Below are positions 8,519-17,463 of a stretch of DNA of 64,000 bases, one piece after another. Under the pieces are notes generated by a model. It saw only the letters and a program-made list of their open reading frames with translations, ran no database searches and was not told where the DNA came from. The DNA is from Maribacter orientalis (GTDB lineage: Bacteria > Bacteroidota > Bacteroidia > Flavobacteriales > Flavobacteriaceae). Every line of letters begins with the position of its first letter. Position 1 is the stretch's first letter. Position numbers and translations under genes: made by a program. The DNA lies in NCBI RefSeq assembly GCF_900109345.1, contig NZ_FNZN01000003.1, forward strand, positions 434,001 through 498,000, written 5' to 3'.

Positions 8519-8788
8519 TGTTTGGTTGGTTTAAGTGGATTAAGATAAAAAAAAACAAGGAATAATTAAGAATTAAAACGGTTTGTTACATTATTGATAA
8601 TTTAGACTGGTTAGATATGAGAAACTCAATGTTTTTTAATTTAACGACATTAATTATATCCTTTGGTTTTTAAAGATTTTATAAGGAATACCGATTTTGT
8701 AATTTTATGAATTGTGTTGGAATTAAATAGCATAAAAAATATTTATCTTAACTTTTTCATCTGGTTGATTTTAAATTACAAATATGCT
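8519..8788. other. Non-coding divergent promoter region
   Basis: These 270 bases of AT-rich sequence separate the aquaporin operon (minus) and a small lipoprotein gene (plus). I see no hairpin, repeat or convincing coding frame other than an unlikely N-terminal extension of the lipoprotein gene from 8714. Confidence 0.5.
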
Positions 8789-9253
8789 ATGAAAAATTTT
8801 AAATATGTTCTTGTTTTTTGTTCGATACTAATCATTGCAGCCTGCTCGTCAGATGATGATGGCAATGAGACTCAGGAAAGTTCATTAGTTATTGGTGCTT
8901 ATAATTTGACCGAAGTAAATTTAAGTACAGCTCAAGACCCTAATGAAGATGGTGTGTCTTCAATAAATATGTTAGACGAACTTTCTTGTTTAACAGGATT
9001 ACTTACAGTAAGTGAAGATGGAACTTGGGATATGGACTTGATTGAATTAAATATAACTAGTATCACTGGTGATCTTTATGGTATTCGATGTGGCCGAACT
9101 ATAAACTATACAGGCAAATGGACAATTCTAAGTAATGTTTTGAATTTAAATAATAGTGAATTTTCTACTATGATTTTTAATTCGTCAACATTGACTGAAA
9201 GTATAAATGATGATTTACCTGGTATTTCAAATAGGAAATTTTTAAAACAATAG
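8789..9253 (+). CDS. Small lipocalin-like lipoprotein
   Basis: This 154-residue lipoprotein has signal MKNFKYVLVF...IIAAC with lipidated Cys19, followed by an Asp-rich linker (SSDDDGNE). That linker is typical of surface or periplasmic lipoproteins in flavobacteria. The mature part has a G-x-Y/W-x-L-T beginning (IGAYNLTEVNLS), a central LTVSEDGTWDMDL strand, and a YTGKWTILSNVL strand, a pattern resembling the lipocalin-like families of Bacteroidota lipoproteins. The reading frame is open from 8714, but the ATG at 8789 is chosen because it places the signal peptide at the N-terminus. No enzymatic function can be assigned. It stands alone and converges with the SMP-30 gene. Confidence 0.7.
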   Translation: MKNFKYVLVFCSILIIAACSSDDDGNETQESSLVIGAYNLTEVNLSTAQDPNEDGVSSINMLDELSCLTGLLTVSEDGTWDMDLIELNITSITGDLYGIRCGRTINYTGKWTILSNVLNLNNSEFSTMIFNSSTLTESINDDLPGISNRKFLKQ

Positions 9254-9278
9254 TAATTTTTTACTTTATCTGATCGAG

Positions 9279-10187
9279 TTACTCGGTATATCTAACACCA
9301 TGAACATTCATTTTTAAAGTATAGACAGAGCCCATGGCAGTTATAAATAAAATGTCTTGGTTTTTTCCGCCAAATGTAACATTTGCAGTCCATTCCTCGT
9401 TAATAGGTATGTGTTGTATTTTATGACCTTTCGAGTTAAAAACAGTTACACCTTCACCAGTAAGGTATATGTTTCCTTTATTATCAATGGTCATACCATC
9501 AGAACCCATATCTGTAAATAACGTGCGGTTTGTCAATGTTCCATTATTTTGAATGGAATAAGAATAGGTTTTTTGGTCTCCAATATCCGCCACATAAAGT
9601 GTTTTACCATCTGGTGTGCCAATAATGCCATTTGGCTGTACAAAATCAGTTGCAGCAATGGTAATATTTTTTAAGTCCGGCGAAATGTAATACACATTTT
9701 TTTCTTCAAGTTCAGCAGCGGTCCTATCCCAATAGGGTCTTTGGTAATAGGGGTCGGTAAAATAGATTCCTCCATGCAAATCTACCCAGAGATCATTTGG
9801 GCCATTTAATTTCTTGCCCTCAAAATTGGTTATAAGTGTATCAACCTTACCATTCGCATTAATTCGCCATAGTTCATTTTCATTATCTGCTGCTGCCAAT
9901 AAATTCTCATTTTGGTCAAAATATAAACCGTTGGCCCTACCTGCAGGTTCCTTGAAAATACTTAATGAGTTATCTGACTCATTCCATTTAATAATCTTAT
10001 CATTTGGTTGGTCTGTGAAAAACACATTTCCGTTTTTATCTGATGCAGGACCTTCCGTGAAACTATACTCGTTTGAAATTTGAATTAATTCTGCACCTTC
10101 AGCAACCAAATCTACTGATTGAGATTTACAAGAAATTATTGAAATTGAGCAAATAACTGAGGTAATAAATTGAATGGTTGTTTTCAT
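9279..10187 (-). CDS. SMP-30/gluconolactonase family lipoprotein
   Basis: This is a six-bladed beta-propeller of the SMP-30/gluconolactonase/LRE family, whose members hydrolyse sugar lactones. The 302-residue lipoprotein has lipobox IISC with Cys20. The first blade carries the acidic ligand in SFTEGPASDKNGNVFFTD, and later metal-site motifs are LNGPNDLWVD and GSDGMTIDNKGNIYLTG, as expected for divalent cation binding. A GTG at 10196 would add three residues, but the ATG at 10187 starts directly with the signal. The GTG alternative overlaps the stop of the preceding isomerase-like gene, so the two genes are one transcription unit. Oxidation of a sugar to a lactone followed by hydrolysis in the periplasm is a plausible role. 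Confidence 0.88.
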   Translation of the reverse strand: MKTTIQFITSVICSISIISCKSQSVDLVAEGAELIQISNEYSFTEGPASDKNGNVFFTDQPNDKIIKWNESDNSLSIFKEPAGRANGLYFDQNENLLAAADNENELWRINANGKVDTLITNFEGKKLNGPNDLWVDLHGGIYFTDPYYQRPYWDRTAAELEEKNVYYISPDLKNITIAATDFVQPNGIIGTPDGKTLYVADIGDQKTYSYSIQNNGTLTNRTLFTDMGSDGMTIDNKGNIYLTGEGVTVFNSKGHKIQHIPINEEWTANVTFGGKNQDILFITAMGSVYTLKMNVHGVRYTE

Positions 10188-10195
10188 GGTCGGCA

Positions 10196-11029
10196 CTAAA
10201 TATTCTTAAGATAATCCATATTGTATTTCATACTTTCAAAAGGTGTGCTAGTATATTCTTCTTGTTCTATATAAATATGTTCTACACCAGAAAGTTCTTT
10301 ATTATTTAGCATTAATGCTATGTCGAGAACTCCTTTGCCAAATTCAGTACTTTCCTTTTTGGTCATATCCATATCCTTTAAGTGCCACAGGGGGAATCTA
10401 CCTGGGTATTTTTTAAAGTAAGATATTGGATCTTTGCCAGCAACGACAACCCATCCAAGGTCCAATTCCATATGAACCAAATCATCTTGGGTATTGTCCA
10501 TTAACACATCGTAAAGAACCTGCCCATTTTCAGAATCAAATTCATATTCATGGTTGTGATATCCAAATTTTAGGCCTAATTCCTTGCACGCTTCCCCAGC
10601 AACATTAAACTGCTCGGCTACTTTCTTATAATTATCAACTGTTTGTCCATCTGATGGCATTGAAGAACAAATAAGATACTCTTGGCCAGAGGCAACAGCA
10701 TCTTCCATAGTTTTTTCAAATTTATCATCAAGGCGTACATGACCACTTGTAATTTTCATGCCTAAATCTTTACAAGTTTGTTCCATTTCTGAAGGTGTAA
10801 GACCGTAGTAATATCCTTTTACTGAACCTGCACTTTCTATTTCTTTAAAACCTAAACTAGCAATCTCTTCTAATGTTTTCTTAGGATTTTTTAACATGCT
10901 ATCTCTGAAGGAATATAGTTGAACACCATAAGTTGAATTTTTAGGTGCAGCACAACTTAATTGTGGCATTATCAGTGTTGCAGCACCGAATAGACTTGAT
11001 TGTTTAAGGAAATTTCTACGCGTCTTCAT
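10196..11029 (-). CDS. Sugar phosphate isomerase/epimerase-like TIM barrel, Tat-exported
   Basis: This 277-residue protein of the xylose-isomerase-like TIM-barrel superfamily has a twin-arginine signal (KTRRNFLKQS) and a following hydrophobic stretch, so it is exported folded to the periplasm. Barrel landmarks are YGVQLYSFRD, GFKEIESAG, SGHVRLDD, the metal-site strands KFGYHNHEYEFD and HMELDLGWV, and PLWHLKDMDM. These give the Glu/Asp/His ligands typical of the family. It lies immediately upstream of the SMP-30 lipoprotein gene. Family members include 3-keto-sugar epimerases and hydro-lyases; the periplasmic location and the partner suggest processing of an unusual sugar. The exact reaction is unknown. 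Confidence 0.87.
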   Translation of the reverse strand: MKTRRNFLKQSSLFGAATLIMPQLSCAAPKNSTYGVQLYSFRDSMLKNPKKTLEEIASLGFKEIESAGSVKGYYYGLTPSEMEQTCKDLGMKITSGHVRLDDKFEKTMEDAVASGQEYLICSSMPSDGQTVDNYKKVAEQFNVAGEACKELGLKFGYHNHEYEFDSENGQVLYDVLMDNTQDDLVHMELDLGWVVVAGKDPISYFKKYPGRFPLWHLKDMDMTKKESTEFGKGVLDIALMLNNKELSGVEHIYIEQEEYTSTPFESMKYNMDYLKNI

Positions 11030-11147
11030 AAGGGTTGGCTTTTTGATTATAAAAGATTATAAGCTTTAGGCTTTTAAATGTACAAAAACTAAACAGGAAT
11101 TTTAGCCGGTCATACATGGGATACGTATTTTTGTAAAAACTTCACCA

Positions 11148-11924
11148 ATGAATAGCAGAAAAGACCAATTAAAATCTCTTGATAGATTATTAACTATCAT
11201 GGACGAGTTGCGTGAGCAATGCCCTTGGGATAAAAAGCAGACAATGCAATCACTTCGGCATTTGACTATAGAGGAAACTTACGAATTGGGCGATGCGATA
11301 TTAGATAATGACCTGAACGAGGTGAAGTTGGAATTAGGTGATGTACTTCTTCATATTTTGTTTTACGCTAAAATTGGATCAGAAACTGAGGACTTCGATA
11401 TTGCAGACGTTGCAAATGCTATATGCGATAAATTAATTAATAGACACCCTCATATTTATGGTGATGTAAAAGTAGCCGATGCTGAAGAAGTGAAACGTAA
11501 CTGGGAACAGATAAAGCTAAAAGAAGGTAAAAAAAGTGTTTTGGAAGGTGTGCCACGAAGTTTGCCCGCACTTGTTAAGGCGAATAGAATACAAGATAAA
11601 GTTGCAGGGGTAGGTTTTGATTGGGAAAAACCAGAACAGGTATTTGAAAAAGTACAAGAAGAACTAGGTGAATTACAAGTAGAGGTTGCATCTGGGGAAG
11701 TCGATAAAATTGAATCTGAATTTGGAGATGTACTTTTTTCGATGATAAATTACGCAAGATTCTTAGGTGTCAATCCTGAAAATGCACTCGAAAGAACTAA
11801 TAAAAAGTTTATTAAGCGTTTTCAGTATTTAGAGAAAAATGCAAAAAAAATGGGTAAAGATTTACAGGATATGACCTTAAAAGAAATGGATATATTTTGG
11901 AATGAAGCTAAAACTAAAGAATAA
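11148..11924 (+). CDS. mazG: Nucleoside triphosphate pyrophosphohydrolase MazG
   Basis: MazG hydrolyses (d)NTPs to monophosphates and pyrophosphate and is a cytosolic house-cleaning enzyme. At 258 residues it has the two-domain form. The first MazG domain begins LREQCPWDKKQTMQSLRHLTIEETYEL (core CPWDKKQT, EETYEL and ELGDVLLH). The second has VQEELGELQVEVASG followed by SEFGDVLFSMINYARF. The metal-binding E-x-x-E and D motifs are therefore present in both halves. A TATTTTTG -7 box at 11126-11133 lies 15 bases before the ATG. It converges with a response regulator gene, whose stop codon is three bases away. Confidence 0.95.
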   Translation: MNSRKDQLKSLDRLLTIMDELREQCPWDKKQTMQSLRHLTIEETYELGDAILDNDLNEVKLELGDVLLHILFYAKIGSETEDFDIADVANAICDKLINRHPHIYGDVKVADAEEVKRNWEQIKLKEGKKSVLEGVPRSLPALVKANRIQDKVAGVGFDWEKPEQVFEKVQEELGELQVEVASGEVDKIESEFGDVLFSMINYARFLGVNPENALERTNKKFIKRFQYLEKNAKKMGKDLQDMTLKEMDIFWNEAKTKE

Positions 11925-11926
11925 TC

Positions 11927-12331
11927 TTATTCTTGTAAAACGTTATCAACAATTCTCGCTAAATTTCTAAGAGTAATCGGTTTAACAAAATATTCAGAAA
12001 TTTCAGGAAATAATTTAGCACGGTCTAAGTCCTCTGAACTCAATGAGGAAGTCAGCATATAGATTTGTATGTCTTTTTTTATTTTTTCATTTGCGACCTT
12101 AAATTCTTCCATAAATTGAAACCCATTAAGAATAGGCATATTCAGGTCTAAAAGAATTACGTCTGGTAATTTATCTGTAGAATCAAAATTATCAGATAAA
12201 ATTTTTAAGGGTTGAGTCGAATCTGGAAATTCAATAACATTAGTTACCGAAAGTTGCCTAAGGTTTCTCTTCATTACATATTTTGAAATATCGTCATCGT
12301 CGATTATCCAAATTAATGGTGTTTCACTCAT
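11927..12331 (-). CDS. Single-domain response regulator (CheY-like)
   Basis: This 134-residue stand-alone receiver domain has no output domain. It has the acidic pocket IIDDDD (9-14), the phosphoacceptor Asp62 in LLDLNMP, the conserved Thr94 (MLTSS) and Lys117 in FVKPI. Such receivers relay phosphate to other histidine kinases or act by protein-protein contacts. No kinase gene is adjacent; the nearest one in the window is at 39595. The length and motif set place it with the single-domain regulators that are common in Bacteroidota. Its partner cannot be inferred from context. Confidence 0.9.
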   Translation of the reverse strand: MSETPLIWIIDDDDISKYVMKRNLRQLSVTNVIEFPDSTQPLKILSDNFDSTDKLPDVILLDLNMPILNGFQFMEEFKVANEKIKKDIQIYMLTSSLSSEDLDRAKLFPEISEYFVKPITLRNLARIVDNVLQE

Positions 12332-12693
12332 ACGAATTAAAAGTTAATGGTCTTGTAGTGTTAATACACTATAGATAACGAATTATTATATACAAATAGT
12401 ACACTCGCTCGAAATATATTTCATCTATATTTTCTGATGGCTATTTTCTTTTTTGGGGAGAAATTACGGACGAATAATCATGCAGCTCTGCTTATTTATA
12501 GTTTTTTGTATTTATAAATAGGATAAAAATCTTTTCATATACCCAGTAGTCTAGTGGCTATTTGTGGAGATAATTTTACTTGAATTATAATAAAAAGAGG
12601 ATGTTTAGATAGATTTTCAACTATTTAATACAGTTCTCTTTAAGCTGAAATAGGCTAATTAGAAGTACCTTTGCCAAAATTTTAGATTAAGGT
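12332..12693. other. Intergenic region between response regulator and MATE gene
   Basis: These 362 bases are AT-rich. I see no coding frame. An AT-only inverted repeat (TATTTATA / TATAAATA) lies around 12490-12525. A TACCTTTG box at 12666-12673, which fits the Bacteroidota -7 consensus, probably drives the MATE gene. Confidence 0.5.
12666..12673 (+). promoter_or_regulatory. -7 promoter box of MATE gene
   Basis: TACCTTTG matches TAnnTTTG. The TTG start of the transporter follows 20 bases later. No clear -33 TTG is visible at the expected spacing. Confidence 0.45.
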
Positions 12694-14061
12694 TTGTTAC
12701 AAAAATTCACCAAAGAATTTAGATATAATATTAAGCTTTCCGTTCCTGTTATTTTAGGAATGTTGGGCCATACTTTCGTGCAATTGGCAGATAATATTAT
12801 GGTTGGCCAATTAGGTACCGCTGAATTAGCAGCAGTTTCATTGGGGAATAGCTTTGTGTTTATAGCTATGTCTTTGGGCATAGGTTTTTCTACCGCAATT
12901 ACACCTTTGGTTGCTGAAGCAGATGGCGCGGGTAATAAAAAGGATGCTAAAAGAGCATTGAAGCATGGTTTGGTGTTATGCACTATTCTGGGTTTGACTT
13001 TATTCGGATTGATTTTACTGGCGAAACCCGTCATGAACATGATGAATCAACCGGCTGAAGTGGTTGCGTTAGCATTGCCATATTTAGATTTGGTTGCTTT
13101 TTCATTAGTTCCGTTGATAATTTTTCAAGCATTTAAACAATTTTCAGAGGGGTTGTCGCAAACGAAATACCCAATGTATGCAACCATTGTGGCAAATATT
13201 ATTAATATTATATTAAACTATCTTTTAATATTTGGAACTTTTGGTTTTCCAGAAATGGGAATTGTAGGGGCAGCAATAGGTACGCTTGTCTCTCGATTTT
13301 TCATGGTATTTTATATATGGTTTATTTTAAAAACCAAGGAGAAATTTAAATATTATGTGACCGGTTTCGATTTTGCTAATATTGAGAAAACAGTGATAAA
13401 GAAAATCATAGAATTAGGGTTCCCTTCATCATTACAAATGTTTTTTGAAGTTGGTATTTTTACCTCTGCAGTATGGTTAAGCGGTGTTTTAGGTAAAAAT
13501 GCACAAGCAGCTAACCAGATTGCCTTGAATTTAAGTAGTATGACCTTTATGTTTGGTATGGGTCTAGGAATAGCTGCTATGATACGAGTTGGAAATCAAA
13601 AAGGCTTAACGAATTTTACGGAGTTAAGGCGCATTGCCCAGTCCATATTTTTACTGACCTTTTTATTAGAAATTTTCTTTGCTATACTTTTCTTATTAGG
13701 TAGGTTTTGGTTTCCTTCTTTATATTTAGATATTAATGATGTAGCCAACATCACTGATAATACAGAGGTTATAGTTATTGCGGCTGAGTTATTATTGGTG
13801 GCTGCGTTTTTTCAAATTTCAGACGGAATTCAAGTAGTAGTGCTAGGGGCATTACGTGGATTGCAAGATGTGAAAATACCAACGGTTATTACTTTTATTT
13901 CTTATTGGTTAATAGGGTTTCCTGTAAGTTTTTACTTGTGCCTTTACACAGATTTGAAAAGTACCGGTATTTGGATTGGTTTGCTAACGGGTTTAACCGC
14001 ATCGGCCATTATGTTGTATCTTCGATTTAATTATTTAACAAAAAAACTAATTGCTGGGTAA
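12694..14061 (+). CDS. MATE-family multidrug/sodium efflux transporter
   Basis: This 455-residue inner-membrane antiporter with about 12 helices belongs to the NorM branch of the MATE family and exports cationic compounds in exchange for Na+ or H+. Characteristic features are the N-terminal LADNIMVGQLGTAELAAVSLG segment (core DNIMVGQLG) and the repeat-equivalent C-terminal block QISDGIQVVVLGALRGLQD. The start is a TTG at 12694, which gives the expected N-terminus (LLQKFTKEFRYNIKLS). No ATG is available before the first helix. A -7 box precedes it. The next gene is a small acidic protein 54 bases downstream, so read-through is possible. Confidence 0.92.
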   Translation: MLQKFTKEFRYNIKLSVPVILGMLGHTFVQLADNIMVGQLGTAELAAVSLGNSFVFIAMSLGIGFSTAITPLVAEADGAGNKKDAKRALKHGLVLCTILGLTLFGLILLAKPVMNMMNQPAEVVALALPYLDLVAFSLVPLIIFQAFKQFSEGLSQTKYPMYATIVANIINIILNYLLIFGTFGFPEMGIVGAAIGTLVSRFFMVFYIWFILKTKEKFKYYVTGFDFANIEKTVIKKIIELGFPSSLQMFFEVGIFTSAVWLSGVLGKNAQAANQIALNLSSMTFMFGMGLGIAAMIRVGNQKGLTNFTELRRIAQSIFLLTFLLEIFFAILFLLGRFWFPSLYLDINDVANITDNTEVIVIAAELLLVAAFFQISDGIQVVVLGALRGLQDVKIPTVITFISYWLIGFPVSFYLCLYTDLKSTGIWIGLLTGLTASAIMLYLRFNYLTKKLIAG

Positions 14062-14115
14062 TGGTTTCAAAACCTTAATGAGCAATTAAATTTCAACTTA
14101 TATAGTATATTTTTT

Positions 14116-14343
14116 ATGGAATTTCCAAAATTTTTACTGGGTGACAATACCGATTATCCAACAGCAATATTTGTTGTACATACCGAATTTCCAAGGTTTA
14201 TTATAAATCTTGAAAATGACGAAGTAGAATGGCTTGAAGAATTTTCTAAAGAAGATGAAAAAGAATTAGAAGAGGAAGCAGAAAACTTAATAGTCGCTGC
14301 CACCGCTTTCTACGATAGAGAAGTCTCTAGATATGAAGATTAA
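14116..14343 (+). CDS. Small acidic protein of unknown function
   Basis: This is a 75-residue cytosolic protein that I do not recognise as a named family. It starts MEFPKFLLGDNTDYPTAIFVVH and contains a second FPRF motif. It ends in a strongly acidic helical segment (EEFSKEDEKELEEEAENL) before a short tail. No signal peptide or membrane helix is present. It is five bases upstream of the PAP2 phosphatase gene and is likely in the same transcript. Good codon usage, a clean start and operon position support a real gene. The phrase HTEFPRFIINLENDEVEW suggests a small beta-hairpin domain, but no function can be given. Confidence 0.75.
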   Translation: MEFPKFLLGDNTDYPTAIFVVHTEFPRFIINLENDEVEWLEEFSKEDEKELEEEAENLIVAATAFYDREVSRYED

Positions 14344-14348
14344 GTAAT

Positions 14349-14918
14349 ATGCTTCAAGAGTTATTACAATTTGACAAAGAATTTTTTATATACCTCAACG
14401 GTTTGGGTACACCTCAATGGGATAATTTATTTCAATTTATATCCCACAAGTTGAGTGCCGTACCATTGTACATATTTCTTCTTATTCTTTCATACCAAAA
14501 ATTCGGACTTAAAAGAACTTTGGTTTTATTGATTTCCGTTGCTTTTTTAATCACTGTTACGGATCAATTAAGCAACTTTTTTAAGTATGGCGTTGCCAGA
14601 TTAAGACCTTGTCATGATCCCGAAATAATACCGGTAATGCGCTTGGTTAAAAGTTATTGTGGTGGGCAGTACGGTTATTTCTCAGCACACGCCGCTAATG
14701 CTTTTGCCATAGCAGTTTTTTTTGGTAGTATTTTGAAGTCATCCATAAAATATATTGGAGTCTTTTTAGTGTTGTGGGCTGCTTTGGTAGCGTATAGTCG
14801 CATTTACCTTGGCGTTCACTTTCCACTAGATATTATTACTGGTGCTGTAATAGGTTCGTTGTTCGGCTGGTTGTTTGTAAAGTTATTTATATTTGCACTT
14901 CGCAAATTCTCCCTATGA
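14349..14918 (+). CDS. PAP2-family phosphatase, membrane
   Basis: This 189-residue membrane phosphatase of the PAP2/acid phosphatase superfamily acts on lipid phosphates such as undecaprenyl diphosphate or lipid A. The three-part active site is complete: K79-x6-RP (KYGVARLRP), the SAH motif with His114 (YFSAHAAN, with Ser-Ala-His replacing the usual Ser-Gly-His), and SR-x5-H-x3-D (SRIYLGVHFPLD; Arg151, His157, Asp161). Five to six helices are predicted. Its last four bases (ATGA) overlap the start of the GT39 gene, so the two are translationally coupled. Coupling with a polyprenyl-sugar-using transferase suggests recycling of the lipid carrier or dephosphorylation of lipid A. Confidence 0.93.
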   Translation: MLQELLQFDKEFFIYLNGLGTPQWDNLFQFISHKLSAVPLYIFLLILSYQKFGLKRTLVLLISVAFLITVTDQLSNFFKYGVARLRPCHDPEIIPVMRLVKSYCGGQYGYFSAHAANAFAIAVFFGSILKSSIKYIGVFLVLWAALVAYSRIYLGVHFPLDIITGAVIGSLFGWLFVKLFIFALRKFSL

Positions 14919-16573
14919 TATCCAATCTAAGGTACTGGTTTTTAATTGCTTTGATATTCATGGTTTACGTGGCAGGTATGTTTGTTACGTTGTTTGAGAA
15001 TGATTCTGCACAGTTTTCAGTAATGGCCATGAGAATGGTTCAAGAAAATGATTTTTTCAGCTTATTTAAAGGTCCCGAAGAGTATTTAGACAAGCCACAT
15101 ATGCATTATTGGCTTGCCGCTTTATCCTATAAAATTTTTGGAATACATGATTGGGCGTACAGAATACCGGGTATTTTGGCCACATTACTTGCGGCATACA
15201 GTTGTTACGGTTTAGGAAATCTTTTATACGGAAAACATGTTGGTAAATTATCAGCGTTAATTTTTATGACTGCCCAAACAATTGTGTTGGGAGCCATAGA
15301 TGTACGTACCGATGCGGTATTGACAGGTTTTAGTATTTTGGCGATTTGGCAACTAACCACGTATATTGAAAAAGGTTCTTTAAAAGGAATTATAATAGGA
15401 GCCTTTGCGGCAGGTATAGCATTCTCCACTAAAGGACAGATTTCTTTATTGGTTATTGGTTTACCCATTTTGTGTCATCTTTTGTATACGGGTAAATGGA
15501 AAGCATTTTTGAGTTGGAAGGTATTAGTGGCTCTTTTTGTTTTTGGTGTGACTATTAGCCCTATGTTATATGCTTATTACCTTCAATTCGATTTGCATCC
15601 TGAAAAAATAATTCGAGGAAAGGATAACCGTAGTGGTATATTCTTTATTTTTTGGGAACAAAGTTTTGAACGACTAAGTGGTGAAGGAATAGGAAAAAAT
15701 AGTAGTGACTTTTTCTTCTTTTTTCATACTTTTTTATGGGTATTTCTACCTTGGACAATTCTTGGAATTGCTGCCTATTATGCTAAGGCAAAAAGACTTA
15801 TTAAGCTTAAATTTAAATACAACGCCAAGTTTGAAGTATTAACATTAGGGGGAATAACTTTAATATTTGCAGTTATTAGTTTTGCACAATTTAAGCTACC
15901 ACACTATTTAAATATCACCATTCCTTTATTTGCTGTTTTAACGGGATCTTATCTCTATGATTTATATCGATTTGATAGAGAGAAAGCAACACGATTACTG
16001 ATGAAGGGTCAATATTTTATACTAGGCGTAGTATTCATAGCCTCAGCCTTAATTTGTTTTTATGTATTTGAATTAAAGGGTATAGTGGCTTATATCTTTC
16101 TTTTAATTGCAGGAGTAATTATTATCTTCTATTCCTTAAAACGAGAGGGTGTTTATGTAAGATTAATTACTATTTCTGTATGTGCATCATTATTATTGAA
16201 CGCTGTTTTGAATTTGCATTTTTACCCTAATTTATTAGAGTTTCAAGGTGGCTCTTCAATGGCGAAAATCATAAAATTAAAAAATATTCCTGTAGATCGA
16301 GTGTATAAGGTTACTTCAGATTATACTTGGTCTTTAGATTTTTATAATCAACATCCTGTTCAAATAGCGACCCCTAATTTACTAAAAGGTAAAAAGGATA
16401 TTTGGGTATATGCCAATGATGAAGATATGTCAACGTTGCAGAAAATCGGACTAGATTGGGATTCTCAAATTTCTGTTGACCAGTTTCGAATAACTCGTCT
16501 TCAAGGTAAATTTTTAAACCCGAATACCCGTAAAAAGGTTACACGTAAAATGCATTTGCTGCATATTTACTAA
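14915..16573 (+). CDS. GT39-family (ArnT-like) membrane glycosyltransferase
   Basis: This 552-residue polytopic inner-membrane protein is of the PMT/ArnT type. It transfers a sugar from a polyprenyl phosphate to a periplasmic acceptor such as lipid A or a protein. The first periplasmic loop holds the family's acidic motif (ENDSAQFSVMAMRM), followed by the conserved YLDKPHMHYWLAALSYKIFG (core DKPHMHYW) and the WAYRIPG motif. Ten or more helices follow, with a C-terminal soluble domain (SDYTWSLDFYNQ...). The start overlaps the stop of the PAP2 gene. It converges with a GT2 and UPF0104 pair on the other strand, which could provide its polyprenyl-linked sugar donor. Acceptor unknown. Confidence 0.9.
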   Translation: MISNLRYWFLIALIFMVYVAGMFVTLFENDSAQFSVMAMRMVQENDFFSLFKGPEEYLDKPHMHYWLAALSYKIFGIHDWAYRIPGILATLLAAYSCYGLGNLLYGKHVGKLSALIFMTAQTIVLGAIDVRTDAVLTGFSILAIWQLTTYIEKGSLKGIIIGAFAAGIAFSTKGQISLLVIGLPILCHLLYTGKWKAFLSWKVLVALFVFGVTISPMLYAYYLQFDLHPEKIIRGKDNRSGIFFIFWEQSFERLSGEGIGKNSSDFFFFFHTFLWVFLPWTILGIAAYYAKAKRLIKLKFKYNAKFEVLTLGGITLIFAVISFAQFKLPHYLNITIPLFAVLTGSYLYDLYRFDREKATRLLMKGQYFILGVVFIASALICFYVFELKGIVAYIFLLIAGVIIIFYSLKREGVYVRLITISVCASLLLNAVLNLHFYPNLLEFQGGSSMAKIIKLKNIPVDRVYKVTSDYTWSLDFYNQHPVQIATPNLLKGKKDIWVYANDEDMSTLQKIGLDWDSQISVDQFRITRLQGKFLNPNTRKKVTRKMHLLHIY

Positions 16574-16581
16574 ATAGTCTT

Positions 16582-17463
16582 TTATTGCTTTGAAGTTTCT
16601 ATAGATTCTAGCGTTATTTTTTTGAAGTGATACCAAACTCCTGCTAAAGAAACGATCGCAGTAATTAAAAAGAATAATACACTTACACCAACCGATATAT
16701 TCTGGTCTAGCCCTAATAGCTGTGCACCATAAAAAAAGGTGACTTCACGGCTACCGATGCCACCTAGGGTTAAAGGAACAACTGCTACGATTGATGACAC
16801 AAGGAAAATTATAAGATATGCGATTTGATTCAGTTCTATTTTCAGAGCAAATAAAATAAACCATATACTTATTAATTGGGCCAACTGTACCAAAGCCGAT
16901 AAGATGGTGGTATTCCAAAAAATGGGAAGCACATAATTGAAAAATCTTTTGTTTAAAAACCAAAATACTGCAACCGACAATGGAATAGCTGAAATGAACA
17001 TCCATCGAAAACCATTTAGGGATTCTAAATCAAGAAAAGATAATAAGGCACAAGCATAAATAAAGAGTAGAAGAAGACCTCCTAAACGGTCTAGCACCAA
17101 AACACTCACTATTTTTTTGGTAGGTACATCGAAATTCTTTTTTAAAATGTAGCCTTTATAAGCGTCACCACCAATACCACCAGGTAAGAAGAGGTTGTAG
17201 AACATCCCCAAAAGGTACAGTTTAAGATTACTTTTATGGGTAAGAGGTATACTAAGTTGATGAAAATAAAGATTAAGCCTCACAGCCGCTATTACCTTAG
17301 AAATAATAAAGAAAATAGCGCCACCGAATAAATAAACAGGATTGCTCTTTACTAATATCTCCTTTATTTCTTCTACATTAATTTTTGTAAGAATGAAATA
17401 AATAAGAACTGCACTGATAAGTACTTTTAATCCGGTAGCTACTTTCTTATTTAACTTCGCCAC
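16582..17463 (-). CDS. Lysylphosphatidylglycerol-synthase-type / UPF0104 membrane protein
   Basis: This 293-residue protein with about eight helices belongs to the LPG_synthase_TM/YbhN family, whose characterised members are flippase-like domains. Landmarks are the LFLPGGIGGDAYKGYIL segment (core GGIGGDAYKGY) near residue 92-104 and the closing PLTLGGIGSREVTFFYGA with GGIGSRE. There is no attached soluble aminoacyl-transferase domain, so it is not itself an LPG synthase. It overlaps the preceding GT2 gene by 17 bases. Together they look like a pair that makes a polyprenyl-phosphate sugar and moves it across the membrane, a role inferred from family and context. Confidence 0.87.
   Translation of the reverse strand: MAKLNKKVATGLKVLISAVLIYFILTKINVEEIKEILVKSNPVYLFGGAIFFIISKVIAAVRLNLYFHQLSIPLTHKSNLKLYLLGMFYNLFLPGGIGGDAYKGYILKKNFDVPTKKIVSVLVLDRLGGLLLLFIYACALLSFLDLESLNGFRWMFISAIPLSVAVFWFLNKRFFNYVLPIFWNTTILSALVQLAQLISIWFILFALKIELNQIAYLIIFLVSSIVAVVPLTLGGIGSREVTFFYGAQLLGLDQNISVGVSVLFFLITAIVSLAGVWYHFKKITLESIETSKQ

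Noticed and set aside
8714-8788. N-terminal extension of the small lipoprotein gene
   Set aside because: The signal peptide starts at 8789; the extension would move it inside the protein.
12490-12525. AT-only inverted repeat TATTTATA/TATAAATA
   Set aside because: Low complexity in an AT-rich spacer; likely by chance and without a T-run.
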